Part shown: in pieces, positions 25,542 to 34,720 of the stretch
Numbering within the stretch: position 1 is the first letter of the stretch
Layout of the letters: every line of letters starts with the position of its first letter
NCBI GenBank assembly: GCA_017483465.1
Contig: JAFUWN010000076.1
Location: 62,001 to 126,000 of the forward strand
Length of the DNA: 64,000 bases
Reading direction: 5' to 3'
Source: Oscillospiraceae bacterium
Lineage (GTDB): Bacteria; Bacillota; Clostridia; Oscillospirales; Ruminococcaceae
Program-made: the position numbers and the translations under genes
The notes under the pieces: generated by a model
What the model saw: only the letters and a program-made list of their open reading frames with translations
The model's database searches: none
Told to the model about the DNA's origin: nothing

Positions 25542-26470
25542 TGATTGGTTTATGTTATTTCCTCGCCGGAATCCTCGCCGGAGCAGGCATGATGTATCTG
25601 ATGTTCCGGAAACATCAGCAGAAACAGAAACAGCGGATTTTATCTCTCTGCGATCAGATTGACGAAATTCTGCACGGCCGGGATTCGGTCAGATTCGAGG
25701 AGTTTCAGGAGGGAGAACTCAGTATCTTAGCTTCGGAAATTTCTAAAATGACCATTCGACTCCGGGAGCAGAACGCCGAACTACGGAAAGAAAAGCAGTT
25801 CATGAAAGAAGCTCTGGAAGACCTTTCCCATCAGCTGAGAACACCGCTCACAAGCATGATGATTCTGGTCAGTACACTCCGGAATCCGGAGCTTTCCGCC
25901 GGAGAGCGAATGCAGAACATGCAGAAGCTTCTGAAACTGCTCTCACAAATGCAGTGGCAGATTGAAACGCTTCTGAAATTCTCCCGTCTGGAGGCCGGAG
26001 CGGTACAGTTCCGGATTACGGAATTTCCCGTCAGTGAGCTGATTCATGCCGCTGTCGAGCCGATCGCTATTTCTCTGGAATTAAAAAATATCGAACTGAT
26101 GATTCAGATAGAAGATCAGCCGGAACTTTCCGGAGACAGGCATTATTTGACCGAAGCGGTTCTGAATATTCTCAAGAACTGTATGGAGCATACTCCGGAA
26201 CACGGCAGAATCCGGATTCAGGTTTCGGAAAATGCAGTTTATACAGGGATTCTGATCAGCGATTCCGGCAAAGGCATTCCGGAAGAGGCAATCCCGCATA
26301 TTTTTGACCGGTTCTACCGGGGAACAGAGCGTTCCGGAACCGGGTTCGGTATCGGCCTCGCCTTTGCCAGAAAGATTATCACCTCGCAGAACGGGAGCTT
26401 ACAGGTCAGGAATCTTCAGCCGCACGGGGCAGAATTTGAGATCAGAATTTATAAAATTACAGCGATTTAA
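25538..26470 (+). CDS. Sensor histidine kinase with a short N-terminal membrane anchor
   Basis: 310 residues. A hydrophobic N-terminus (about 1-23) is followed directly by a cytosolic coiled region, the HisKA domain with phospho-acceptor His98 in LSHQLRTPL, and a HATPase domain (NILKNCMEH, DSGKGIP, GTGFGIGLAF). There is no extracytoplasmic sensor domain, so the signal is probably read within the membrane or from a partner transporter, as for BceS-like kinases (inference). Start overlaps the regulator stop by 4 nt. Only AT-rich hairpin sequence follows the stop. Confidence 0.9.
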   Translation: MMIGLCYFLAGILAGAGMMYLMFRKHQQKQKQRILSLCDQIDEILHGRDSVRFEEFQEGELSILASEISKMTIRLREQNAELRKEKQFMKEALEDLSHQLRTPLTSMMILVSTLRNPELSAGERMQNMQKLLKLLSQMQWQIETLLKFSRLEAGAVQFRITEFPVSELIHAAVEPIAISLELKNIELMIQIEDQPELSGDRHYLTEAVLNILKNCMEHTPEHGRIRIQVSENAVYTGILISDSGKGIPEEAIPHIFDRFYRGTERSGTGFGIGLAFARKIITSQNGSLQVRNLQPHGAEFEIRIYKITAI

Positions 26471-26531
26471 AATTTTTTCATAAAAAATTCATAATTCATG
26501 CATTTTATCCACCTTTTCTGCAAAAAATCAG

Positions 26532-26560
26532 TTGAGAAAATTCTGAAAATCCTGTATCAT
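26532..26560 (+). promoter_or_regulatory. Probable promoter of the GH30 xylanase transcript
   Basis: TTGAGA (26532-26537), 17-nt spacer, TATCAT (26555-26560). An overlapping TATAAT sits at 26560-26565 but its spacing to the -35 is 22. Transcription from here gives a leader of about 440 nt that contains all four hairpin repeats. Confidence 0.55.
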
Positions 26561-26612
26561 ATAATTACAGACAGAAACAAGAGACAGAATTTTATTATTA
26601 ATTATGCAGATC

Positions 26613-26926
26613 ACATTTTTTTCATACATCCGGGGAGTCAGAAACTCCTGATTCCCCACATTCCCCCTTCATTTTGCAGGCAACATTTTTTTCATACATC
26701 TGGGGGATCAGGAAACTGATTCCCCACATTCCCCCTAATTTTCAGAAGCTTACATTTTTTTCATACATCTTTCTGGGGGTATCAGAACCCTGGTACCCCA
26801 CTTCCCCCTAAGACAACAGCCCTCCGGCTGAATCATATAAAAATCATATACTTTCCGAAAACGGATAAGAGAAATCCGGTAAAGAAATCGGGGTATCAGA
26901 CTGAAATCTGGTGCCCCATTCCCCCT
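26613..26926 (+). repeat. Four structured hairpin repeats in the GH30 leader
   Basis: This fills most of the 540-bp gap 26471-27010. Units 1-3 (26613-26668, 26683-26736, 26752-26809) repeat about every 70 bp: each has ACATTTTTTTCATACATC, then a GGGG...CCCC hairpin, then a CCCCCT tail. Unit 4 (hairpin from 26890, tail ending 26926) keeps only the hairpin and the tail. The stems change together: GGGGGATCAG/CTGATTCCCC in unit 2, GGGGTATCAG/CTGGTACCCC in unit 3, GGGGTATCAGA/TCTGGTGCCCC in unit 4, all pairing through Watson-Crick or G-U pairs. A small hairpin (CAGCC-CTCC-GGCTG) lies between units 3 and 4. The arrangement suggests an RNA regulator of the downstream xylanase gene; no known riboswitch is recognised. 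Confidence 0.75.
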
Positions 26927-27010
26927 ATCTTGAAAATATACAGAAAGTTATATTCTGTTGTTTTATTACTATGAAAGAGAAAAATTTTTATCCAAAAAGG
27001 AGCGGTTATT

Positions 27011-29263
27011 ATGAAACATTTTAATTTTATGAAAATCACAGCTGCGGTTTCTGCGGCGGCTATGCTGCTCAGTATCAGTGCAGTCTTTCCGGCTCATGCT
27101 GCCGATGTCTGCAATATTGATACTTCTGTCAGCTATCAGACAATCCGAGGCTTCGGCGGTATCAACCTGCCGGAGTGGATTACTCAGGGCGATATGACAG
27201 ACGCTCAGAGACAGAAAGCCTTCGGCAACGGCGAGGACGAACTCGGCCTGACCGTGCTCAGAATCTATTGCAGTGATGATTCCAATGCCTGGAAAAATGC
27301 CGTTCCTACGGCTCTGTATGCTCAGAAAATGGGTGCGACCATCTTTGCGACTCCGTGGAATCCTCCGGCTTCCATGCGATTCAACGGTGACGGAACGATC
27401 AAAGGCGGCAAATATCAGCTGGATAAGTCAAAATCCGCTCAGTATGCACAGCATTTAAATAACTTCGTCAAGTACATGGAAGGGCAGGGCGTGAATTTAT
27501 ATTCGATCTCCGTACAGAACGAGCCTGACTACGCTGCCGAATGGACTTACTGGAGTCCGGATGAACTCGCCAGCTTTATCGCCAATTACGGTAAAGCCGT
27601 GACTGCCGGTACAAAAGCAAAGCTTATGTCTCCGGAAAGTTTCCAGTACCGTAAAGATATTTATAATACGATCTTAGCAAATCCGCAGGCTTCTGCAAAT
27701 GTCGATCTCTACGGAACTCACTTCTACGGAACACCCCGTGACTGGATGGATTTTCCGGCTCTCGAAAACTCCGGAAAAGAAATCTGGATGACAGAAGTCT
27801 ATGTCCCCAACAGTGAAGCCGATTCCGCTGACAGATGGCCGGAAGCAATCGAAGTTTCCGAAAATATTCATAACGGCCTGGTTGTCGGCAATCTGAATGC
27901 ATATGTGTGGTGGTATATCCGCAGAAGCTATGGTCTTCTCAAAGAAAACGGCCAGATTTCCAAACGAGGCTACTGCATGGCTCAGTATTCCAAATTTGTC
28001 CGCCCCGGTGATGTGCGTATCAATGCAACGGAATCTCCGGAAAAGAATGTCTTTGTTTCTGCTTATAAAAACAGTAAGAATCAGATCACAGTCGTTGCCG
28101 TCAATAAGACCGATACCGGCTATGCCCAGCAGTTCAGTCTTTCCAAAGGCGAGAATATCACAGATATTGACCGCTACAGAACAACCGGTGATGAAAATCT
28201 TGCTCTGACGGAAAATCTGGAATATACAGGGTCTTCTTTCTGGGCACAGCTCCCGGCAAAGAGCGTTTCTACGTTTATCATCTCCACTGACGGCACGGCC
28301 GAACCCGTTCCGGCCGAAACAGAATCCCAGACCGAAGCCCAGCCCGATCAGAACGGCTATTATCTGCATGATACATTTGAAAACGGCATTGGAAACTGGA
28401 CAGGTCACGGCGGTACAGACGTTTCTTTAAGCGGAAGAATGCCCTATGAGGGCGGTGATGCCCTGATCGTTCAGAACCGTGAGAAAACCTGGCAGGGTGC
28501 GGAACTCGCTCTTGACTCGAATACATTCAAGGCCGGCAATACTTACAGTTTCAGTGCAAATGCCTGCTATCTTGACGGCGATAATGCTTCTGATACGTTT
28601 GCATTGACTATTCAGTATACCGGTGCGGACGGTGAAACACATTACTCATCTGTTGCAAGGGCGGAAGCTCCTAAAGGGCAGTGGGTACAGCTTGCTAACC
28701 AGAATTATACCATTCCGGAGGGTGCGACAAATGTCGTTCTCTATGTCGAAACAGTTGATGCTGTGAATAATATCTATCTGGATGATATTGTCATTGCTAA
28801 GGCAGGCACTGTCATTGAAGGTGCGGTTCCGGTATGGGAAACCGAAACGGAAGCCACTGAACCTGAAACGACTACGACAGAAGAAACCACTACTACAACC
28901 GAAGCAACCGAACCCGAAACCACTACGACTGAAGCTCCGCAGACTCAGCCGACCGAACCCGAAACCACTACGACTGAAGCTCCGCAGACTCAGCCGACTG
29001 AACCTGAAACCACTACCACAGAAGCTCCGCAGACCCAGCCCACACAGCCTGTTGAAATCAAATACGGTGATGTGAATCAGGACGGCTCGATTAATATTCT
29101 TGATGTTATCACTCTGAATAAAGCCGTTTTAGGCAAAGAATCCCTGAATGACCAGCAGAAAGCAAATGCTGATGTCAATCTGAACGGCTCTCCGGATTCC
29201 AGCGATTCCCTCAGTATTCTGAAATTTATTGTCGGTCTGCTGAAATCCCTTCCGGAAGCATAA
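27011..29263 (+). CDS. Secreted GH30 (glucurono)xylanase with CBM22 and type I dockerin
   Basis: 750 residues. Signal peptide (1-30, cut after AHA). The GH30 domain (about 31-430, subfamily-8-like) begins YQTIRGFGGINLPEWI, with acid/base Glu171 in VQNEPDY and nucleophile Glu262 in WMTEVYV. It should cut glucuronoxylan. A CBM22 module (about 455-595: DTFENGIGNWTGHGG...NNIYLDDI) follows, then a Thr/Pro/Glu linker with three identical 15-residue repeats, then a type I dockerin (about 688-750) with two Ca-binding halves (GDVNQDGSINILDV and ADVNLNGSPDSSDSL). The enzyme is exported and docked to a cellulosome. AAGGAG precedes the ATG. The structured leader repeats lie immediately upstream. Confidence 0.93.
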   Translation: MKHFNFMKITAAVSAAAMLLSISAVFPAHAADVCNIDTSVSYQTIRGFGGINLPEWITQGDMTDAQRQKAFGNGEDELGLTVLRIYCSDDSNAWKNAVPTALYAQKMGATIFATPWNPPASMRFNGDGTIKGGKYQLDKSKSAQYAQHLNNFVKYMEGQGVNLYSISVQNEPDYAAEWTYWSPDELASFIANYGKAVTAGTKAKLMSPESFQYRKDIYNTILANPQASANVDLYGTHFYGTPRDWMDFPALENSGKEIWMTEVYVPNSEADSADRWPEAIEVSENIHNGLVVGNLNAYVWWYIRRSYGLLKENGQISKRGYCMAQYSKFVRPGDVRINATESPEKNVFVSAYKNSKNQITVVAVNKTDTGYAQQFSLSKGENITDIDRYRTTGDENLALTENLEYTGSSFWAQLPAKSVSTFIISTDGTAEPVPAETESQTEAQPDQNGYYLHDTFENGIGNWTGHGGTDVSLSGRMPYEGGDALIVQNREKTWQGAELALDSNTFKAGNTYSFSANACYLDGDNASDTFALTIQYTGADGETHYSSVARAEAPKGQWVQLANQNYTIPEGATNVVLYVETVDAVNNIYLDDIVIAKAGTVIEGAVPVWETETEATEPETTTTEETTTTTEATEPETTTTEAPQTQPTEPETTTTEAPQTQPTEPETTTTEAPQTQPTQPVEIKYGDVNQDGSINILDVITLNKAVLGKESLNDQQKANADVNLNGSPDSSDSLSILKFIVGLLKSLPEA
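28907..29041 (+). repeat. Three 45-bp tandem repeats coding the xylanase linker
   Basis: Units at 28907-28951, 28952-28996 and 28997-29041 code for TEPETTTTEAPQTQP. Units 1 and 2 are nearly identical; unit 3 differs mostly at third codon positions. Confidence 0.85.
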
Positions 29264-29309
29264 GCAATTCTGAAATTATTCTTCTCATCTTCTCATTTTA
29301 TTACCTTAG

Positions 29310-29342
29310 GAACTTCCGCAGATTTCCGGTCTGCGGAAGTTC
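29310..29342 (+). terminator. Hairpin terminator after the GH30 gene
   Basis: Perfect 13-bp stem GAACTTCCGCAGA/TCTGCGGAAGTTC with a 7-nt loop, followed by a short T-rich stretch (TGTTTATG). Confidence 0.75.
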
Positions 29343-29455
29343 TGTTTATGTCGGAATTGTAAACTTTTATAGAGAAACTTGTTGCATAATTCCAAAAATG
29401 CCGATATATATCTATATTTTGATTTTTGTAATATTCATAGAAAATATCAAACTTA

Positions 29456-29484
29456 TTGACTTTTTTTATCACATATGCTATAAT
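29456..29484 (+). promoter_or_regulatory. Promoter of the hydrogenase-like gene
   Basis: TTGACT (29456-29461), 17-nt spacer, TATAAT (29479-29484) with extended TGC. The stretch from the GH30 terminator to here is AT-rich with nothing else recognised. Confidence 0.85.
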
Positions 29485-29537
29485 AAATAAAAAATAAATC
29501 TATAATATTATTACATCAAAGGAAATGAGGAATGATT

Positions 29538-30890
29538 ATGCAAATTATCACTGTAGATGAAACCAAATGTATCGGCTGTAATGCCTGTGTGCGTGTCTGT
29601 CCTGTACATGCGAATATTACCCGTCTCAAACCCGGTGCCACAGATGAATTTGTTACGGTAATCGACTCCGATGCCTGCATTAACTGCGGTGAATGCGTAA
29701 AGAACTGCCGGCACGGTGCAAGAGGCTATCGTGATCATATCGAAGAATTCAAAGAGTGCTTCGAGAATAAAAAAGAAATGGTGCTGATTGTCGCTCCGGC
29801 GATCCGGACAAGCTATCCGGACGGCACCTGGAAAGTATTGCTTGCGTGGCTCAAACGCCATGCCAATTGCAGAATTTATGATGTCGGCTATGGTGCGGAT
29901 ATCTGCTCTTATATGCATAATAAATATTTGCAGGAGAATCCCAATAAAAAGATCGTGACACAGCCCTGTCCGGCCGTGGTGAATTATATCCAGAAATACA
30001 AGCCGGAACTGATTCCGTATCTGTCGCCGGTGCTCAGTCCGGTCGGATGTCTGGCAACCTGGCTCAGAAAATACCAGAAAGAAACCGCTCCGATGTTCAT
30101 GCTCTCGCCGTGTATCGCCAAAACCAGCGAAGCCGGCCGTGAGGGTCTGTATGATTATAACGTGACATTCAGGGCTTTGGATAAATTTGTCAATAAGAAG
30201 AAGATCGACTGGGACGCTCCGGCGGATTTCAAATTCGATGCCGTCGAGGGCAGTATCGGCAGAATGTACCCCATGCCGTCCGGTCTGAAAGAAACAATGT
30301 TAATGCTCAATCCGAATCTGGTGATCAGAAATACCGAGGGAATCCATGAGTTATATCCCAGTCTCGACCGCTATGCCGAAACACCGGATGAAAGAAAGCC
30401 CGATATTCTTGATGTTCTGAATTGCCGTCACGGCTGTAACCGTGGCACGGCTCTGCCGGAAGATGATACCACTCTGCTGGAAGTTGAGCAGATCATGCAT
30501 AAGATTACAGAAAAAAGTATCCGTGAAACCAGCGGCGGTTTCTTAGGAATCGGCAAGTTCAAGAGATTCAAGGAATTTGACAAGACTCTGAAACTTGAAG
30601 ATTTCCTGACGACTTACAAGGACGAATCCGCTCACAGACCGAAGCTTTCTCCGGAAGAATACGAAGAAGTATTCAGGCATATGCATAAATATGATTTTGT
30701 TTCGCAGAATATCAACTGCGGTGCGTGCGGTTACCGGCACTGCCGTGACATGGCCTATGCGATTTATTATAAGCTCAATGTCCGTGAAAACTGTGTGTAT
30801 TATCTCAAGCAGTCCATGAAAGATCAGTATGCCGAGCTGAAAGCCAAGTATGAAGAGGCGATCGAACAGCTCAAAGCCCAGAATGTATGA
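29538..30890 (+). CDS. Divergent [FeFe]-hydrogenase-like iron-sulfur protein
   Basis: 450 residues. The start at 29538 (second ATG) is preferred because GAGG lies 7 nt upstream; the ATG at 29532 is too close. Two 4Fe-4S ferredoxin motifs (CIGCNACVRVCP and CINCGECVKNCRHG) are followed by a hydrogenase large-subunit-like domain. The three H-cluster loops are present in altered form: TQPCPAVV (normally TSCCP), LSPCIAKTSE (normally MPCxxKxxE) and NCRHGCNRG (normally CPGGCxxGG). A C-terminal 4Fe-4S-type domain has CGACGYRHCRDMA. It resembles sensory/group D-like hydrogenases rather than catalytic ferredoxin hydrogenases. It may sense redox state or H2 (inference). Confidence 0.8.
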   Translation: MQIITVDETKCIGCNACVRVCPVHANITRLKPGATDEFVTVIDSDACINCGECVKNCRHGARGYRDHIEEFKECFENKKEMVLIVAPAIRTSYPDGTWKVLLAWLKRHANCRIYDVGYGADICSYMHNKYLQENPNKKIVTQPCPAVVNYIQKYKPELIPYLSPVLSPVGCLATWLRKYQKETAPMFMLSPCIAKTSEAGREGLYDYNVTFRALDKFVNKKKIDWDAPADFKFDAVEGSIGRMYPMPSGLKETMLMLNPNLVIRNTEGIHELYPSLDRYAETPDERKPDILDVLNCRHGCNRGTALPEDDTTLLEVEQIMHKITEKSIRETSGGFLGIGKFKRFKEFDKTLKLEDFLTTYKDESAHRPKLSPEEYEEVFRHMHKYDFVSQNINCGACGYRHCRDMAYAIYYKLNVRENCVYYLKQSMKDQYAELKAKYEEAIEQLKAQNV

Positions 30891-30900
30891 AAAAATAAAC

Positions 30901-30930
30901 AAGGCGGCTAAGAAAGAACTTAGCCGCTTT
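30901..30930. terminator. Bidirectional terminator between hydrogenase-like and Feo genes
   Basis: AAG-G-CGGCTAAG (30901-30912) pairs with CTTAGCCGCTT (30919-30929), one bulge. On the minus strand it is followed by TTGTTTATTTTTT, so it ends the Feo transcript well. Confidence 0.8.
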
Positions 30931-30934
30931 GTGA

Positions 30935-31090
30935 TTATTTTTTCTGTTTCTGACACTGACTGCACCCGGAACAGTTTCCGCAGGAACAGGATTTCCCGTT
31001 TTTATGATCTCTGATGATCTTGCGGATGGCAAAGAATAAAATCAATGCAATGAGAATTATCAAGATAAAATCCGTAATATTCATATTCAT
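30935..31090 (-). CDS. FeoB-associated Cys-rich membrane protein
   Basis: 51 residues: one membrane helix (about 7-24) and a basic, Cys-rich tail with five cysteines (CSCGNCSGCSQC). The ATG overlaps the FeoB stop by one base (TGATG), which fixes the start; a longer upstream frame is inside FeoB. This is the family named FeoB-associated Cys-rich membrane protein, thought to help Fe(II) delivery after import. Confidence 0.88.
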   Translation of the reverse strand: MNMNITDFILIILIALILFFAIRKIIRDHKNGKSCSCGNCSGCSQCQKQKK

Positions 31091-33441
31091 CACACTCCCG
31101 TCAGAAGACAGACTGCATAGGTAATTACCGCCGCAATCCAGGCGAATACGCATTGCCATCCGACCACAGCGGCCGCCCATTTTCCGCCGAGTTCTCTCTT
31201 GATCGCCGCAATTGCCGCTACACAGGGCGTATATAACAGTGAGAATACTAACAGAGCCGCCGCCGAAGCCGCTGACATCGCTGCCGAAGCTCCGTCCGTG
31301 AACAGGATTTCCAGCGTAGAAACAACGGATTCTTTTGCCATGAACCCGCTGACCAGTGCGACAGAGAATCTCCAGTCACCGAGTCCGGCAGGTTTCATAA
31401 CCGGTACGAAGATTCCGGCAATCAGAGCAAGAATGCTGTTTTCCGGATTTTCCGTCATATTCAGCCGCAGATCAAAGCTCTGTAAGAACCAGATCACAAC
31501 CGTAGCGATCAGAATCACAGAAAAAGCCCTCTGTAAGAAATCCTTTGCTTTTTCCCATAGCAATTGCAGAACGCTTTTCGCATCGGGCATTCTGTAGTTA
31601 GGCAGTTCCATCACGAACGGTACGGCCTCGCCTTTGAAGAGCGTTCCCCGGTAGAGACAGGCCGCTAAGATTCCGGCCAGGATTCCCAGCAGATAGAGAC
31701 CGGTCATAATCAGGCCGCTGTGCTCCGGAAAGAAGGCATTGACGAAAAATGCATAAATTGGTAATTTAGCAGTACAGCTCATGAAGGGGGTCAGTAAGAT
31801 TGTCATTTTTCTGTCACGTTCGCTGGGGAGCGTTCTGGTGGACATCACCGCCGGAACACTGCACCCGAAGCCGATCAGCATGGGAACGATACTCCGGCCG
31901 GAAAGACCGATTTTTCGCAGAAGCTTATCCATGAAGAATGCGACTCTTGCCAGATAACCGCTGTCTTCGAGAAGCGACAGAAAGAAGAACATGATAATAA
32001 TAATCGGCAGAAAGCTCAGAACGCTTCCGACTCCGGCAAAAATGCCGTCTATGATCAGACTGTGCAGAACCGGATTGCTTCCGGCACTGGTCAGGGCATT
32101 GTCAGCGAGTTCGGTCACGGTATCAATACCGGATTCCAAAAGCTCCTGAAGCCATGCTCCGATCAGATTAAAAGTCAGATAGAAGACCAGAGCCATAATG
32201 CCGATAAATGCCGGAATTGCTGTATATTTTCCGGTCAGGAAGCTGTCAATTTTCCGGCTCCGGACGGATTCTTTGCTTTCGGCAGGCTTTTTCACAGTAT
32301 CCTGACAGAGATTCTGAATAAACTCGAAACGCATATCGGCAACAGCGGCACTGCGGTCGAGGCCTCTTTCTTTCTCCATCTGGAGCACGATATGTTCCAT
32401 CATTTCTTTTTCGTTCTGATCAAGATTCAGCTGACTGATGATTTTTTCATCACCCTCGATGACTTTAGCGGCCGCAAACCGGAGAGGCAGTCCGGCTTGT
32501 TCAGCATGGTCTTCGATCAGATGGCTGATACCGTGCAGACATCTGTGTACTGCACCGCCGTGCTGATTCTTGCCGCAGAAATCCTGTCTCAGAGGTTTTT
32601 CCTGATAATAGGCGATATGTACGGCATGTGCAATCAGTTCTTCGATTCCCTCGTTTTTAGCGGCTGAAATCGGCACAACCGGAACGCCCAGACGTTCTTC
32701 CATAGTATTGACATCAATACCGCCGCCGTTCGCAGTGAGTTCGTCCATCATGTTCAGAGCGGCAACAACGGGGATTTCCATTTCGAGCAGCTGCATAGTC
32801 AGATATAAATTTCTTTCGATATTCGTAGAATCAATAATATTAATCACCGCATGAGGCTTTTCCTGCAAGACGAAATCACGGGAAACAAGCTCCTCACTGC
32901 TGTAAGGCGACATGGAATAGATACCGGGCAGATCCGTAATGACTGTATCGGGATGATTCTTGATTGCACCGTCTTTCCGGTCAACGGTCACACCGGGGAA
33001 GTTGCCGACATGCTGATTTGAGCCTGTCAGACGGTTGAATAACGTTGTTTTTCCGCTGTTCTGATTGCCGACCAGAGCGAATTTCATTACCGTGCCGTCC
33101 GGCAGAGGCGTGCCACTGCCTTTGGGATGGAATTTCCCGCCTTCGCCAAGCCCCGGATGATCAGGCCGGGGAGCCGCTTTTTTATGGGGATTCTGTTCCG
33201 GCTTTTCCACGGGACAGACTTCGATCTGTTCCGCATCGGCAAGCCGGAGCGTTAATTCATAGCCACGAAGCCGCAGCTGCATAGGGTCTCCCATCGGAGC
33301 ATATTTCACCGGCATGACCTCTGTGCCGGGGATAATGCCCATATCCAGAAAATGCTGGCGGAGTGCTCCTTCACCGTTGATGTTTGTCACCTGAACGGTT
33401 TTGCCGGGCGGGGTTTCTCTGAGTGTTGTCAAGTTTGTCAT
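31090..33441 (-). CDS. feoB: Ferrous iron transporter, FeoA-FeoB fusion
   Basis: 783 residues. An N-terminal FeoA domain (about 1-75: GEGALRQHFLDMGIIPGTEV) is fused to FeoB. The G domain shows G1 GNQNSGKTT, G2 region FPGVTV, G3 DLPG, G4 NMMD and G5 SAAK. The membrane part has paired Gate motifs and about ten helices (IVPMLIGFGCSVPAVMSTRT). It imports Fe(II) across the membrane, driven or gated by GTP. FeoA as a fused domain is seen in several clostridia. It has its own promoter and is co-transcribed with the Cys-rich partner. Confidence 0.95.
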   Translation of the reverse strand: MTNLTTLRETPPGKTVQVTNINGEGALRQHFLDMGIIPGTEVMPVKYAPMGDPMQLRLRGYELTLRLADAEQIEVCPVEKPEQNPHKKAAPRPDHPGLGEGGKFHPKGSGTPLPDGTVMKFALVGNQNSGKTTLFNRLTGSNQHVGNFPGVTVDRKDGAIKNHPDTVITDLPGIYSMSPYSSEELVSRDFVLQEKPHAVINIIDSTNIERNLYLTMQLLEMEIPVVAALNMMDELTANGGGIDVNTMEERLGVPVVPISAAKNEGIEELIAHAVHIAYYQEKPLRQDFCGKNQHGGAVHRCLHGISHLIEDHAEQAGLPLRFAAAKVIEGDEKIISQLNLDQNEKEMMEHIVLQMEKERGLDRSAAVADMRFEFIQNLCQDTVKKPAESKESVRSRKIDSFLTGKYTAIPAFIGIMALVFYLTFNLIGAWLQELLESGIDTVTELADNALTSAGSNPVLHSLIIDGIFAGVGSVLSFLPIIIIMFFFLSLLEDSGYLARVAFFMDKLLRKIGLSGRSIVPMLIGFGCSVPAVMSTRTLPSERDRKMTILLTPFMSCTAKLPIYAFFVNAFFPEHSGLIMTGLYLLGILAGILAACLYRGTLFKGEAVPFVMELPNYRMPDAKSVLQLLWEKAKDFLQRAFSVILIATVVIWFLQSFDLRLNMTENPENSILALIAGIFVPVMKPAGLGDWRFSVALVSGFMAKESVVSTLEILFTDGASAAMSAASAAALLVFSLLYTPCVAAIAAIKRELGGKWAAAVVGWQCVFAWIAAVITYAVCLLTGV

Positions 33442-33490
33442 AAGCTGATTTAAAAACTCCTTTCTGATAAGAAAACATCTCTAATTTTAT

Positions 33491-33519
33491 ATTCTAGCAT
33501 AAAACGGCACAGTTGTCAA
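33491..33519 (-). promoter_or_regulatory. Promoter of the Feo operon
   Basis: Minus strand TTGACA (33519-33514), 17-nt spacer, TAGAAT (33496-33491) with extended TGC. No clear Fur or DtxR box was made out. Confidence 0.75.
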
Positions 33520-33545
33520 ATACTGACTGAAATCACAGAAATATT

Positions 33546-34655
33546 TTAATTTATGATAAAATACATCCCCAGCAATCCGGCGAGCATAATCAGGCTGATT
33601 CCCGTAAATGTCAGCAGATAGCGGAAAGGCTTTGCATTTTCAGCACTGCGATAGCATTGATAAGAAATCAGACTCGCCATAGAAGCAATCAGCGTTCCCA
33701 GTCCGCCGAGGTTGACACCTAATAATAGAGCCGTACCGTTCTCCGTGAAGCCCGAGAGCATGACTGCGGCCGGAACATTGCTTACTACCTGCGATAACAG
33801 AACAGAAACAAGCACTTCACGGCCTGTCAGAATGCCGGAGAAAAAGTCTCTGACTGCCTCGATTCTCGCCATATTCCCGACAAAGACGAAAAAGCAGATA
33901 AAAGAAGCTAATAACGCATAATCGGCTTTTCTGAACAAGCTCCGGTCTGTGAGCAGAATTAATATTACAGTCACCAGCAGACAAATCCAGTCCGGTACGA
34001 TTCTGAATACTGTAAAAAGACAGAAGCAGAATAATCCGCTGTAAATTCCGGCTGTTTTCTGATCAATCCGGATGTCTTCCGGGTCGGAAGATTCACAGCC
34101 GAGTTCCGGCAGAAGAAATGTCAGGAGAATCAGCATAATCAGACTGACGATTCCGGACGGCAGCATAGTCTGAAGAAACTGCATGATACTAAGCTGATAG
34201 GTATCATAAAGATATAAATTCTGCGGATTGCCGACAGGTGTCAGCATACTGCCCATATTGGCGGCGGCGGTTTCGAGGACGATTGTCAGGATTCTTGCTT
34301 TTTCATCCGGAATTTTTTCAAATAACAGGATGGTCAGCGGTACAAACGTCAGCAATGCAACATCATTCGTGACCAGCATTGCCGAACAGAAGCATAATAA
34401 AATCAGCATAACAGCTAATTTTCTGACCGTTCCGGCCATCCGGAGCAGAAAGGCTGTCATTTTATCGAAAATTCCGGCTTTCCGGAGTCCGGCTACGGCG
34501 ATCATCAGGGAAAATAATTCGATCAGTACCGTGAAATTACAGTATTCCAGATACTGCCTGTCCGGCGGAATCAGAAACATCGTCAGCACAGCCAGCAGAA
34601 ATGCAATCATCAGAACAGGCTGTGCCTTGCAGAAAGCGAAAAACTTTTCTTTCAT
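33546..34655 (-). CDS. Anion/citrate permease of the ArsB/CitMHS (ion transporter) superfamily
   Basis: 369 residues, about ten membrane helices. The two hallmarks of the ion-transporter superfamily are visible: LVTNDVALLTFVPLTI in the first half with MGSMLTPVGNPQNLYLY just after, and VSNVPAAVMLSGF with LGVNLGGLGTLIASMASLI in the second. Relatives carry arsenite, citrate or other anions, so the substrate is open. AGGGGG lies before the ATG. The promoter sits in the short gap to the ABC permease gene. Confidence 0.82.
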   Translation of the reverse strand: MKEKFFAFCKAQPVLMIAFLLAVLTMFLIPPDRQYLEYCNFTVLIELFSLMIAVAGLRKAGIFDKMTAFLLRMAGTVRKLAVMLILLCFCSAMLVTNDVALLTFVPLTILLFEKIPDEKARILTIVLETAAANMGSMLTPVGNPQNLYLYDTYQLSIMQFLQTMLPSGIVSLIMLILLTFLLPELGCESSDPEDIRIDQKTAGIYSGLFCFCLFTVFRIVPDWICLLVTVILILLTDRSLFRKADYALLASFICFFVFVGNMARIEAVRDFFSGILTGREVLVSVLLSQVVSNVPAAVMLSGFTENGTALLLGVNLGGLGTLIASMASLISYQCYRSAENAKPFRYLLTFTGISLIMLAGLLGMYFIIN

Positions 34656-34685
34656 AAAAATACCCCCTTATCTGTCGTTAGTATT

Positions 34686-34714
34686 ATTATACTACAGATC
34701 AGGGGGAAAAGCAA
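34686..34714 (-). promoter_or_regulatory. Promoter of the anion permease gene
   Basis: Minus strand TTGCTT (34714-34709), 17-nt spacer, TATAAT (34691-34686); no extended TG. Confidence 0.7.
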
Positions 34715-34720
34715 GTAATT

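Noticed and set aside
26613..26926. CRISPR-like array
   Set aside because: Only three full units plus one partial; repeats differ from each other and are 54-58 bp, the intervening 14-15-bp segments resemble each other, and no cas genes are present.
33442..33545. Fur or DtxR box upstream of the Feo genes
   Set aside because: No 19-bp inverted repeat of either type could be recognised by eye; iron regulation is likely but not shown.
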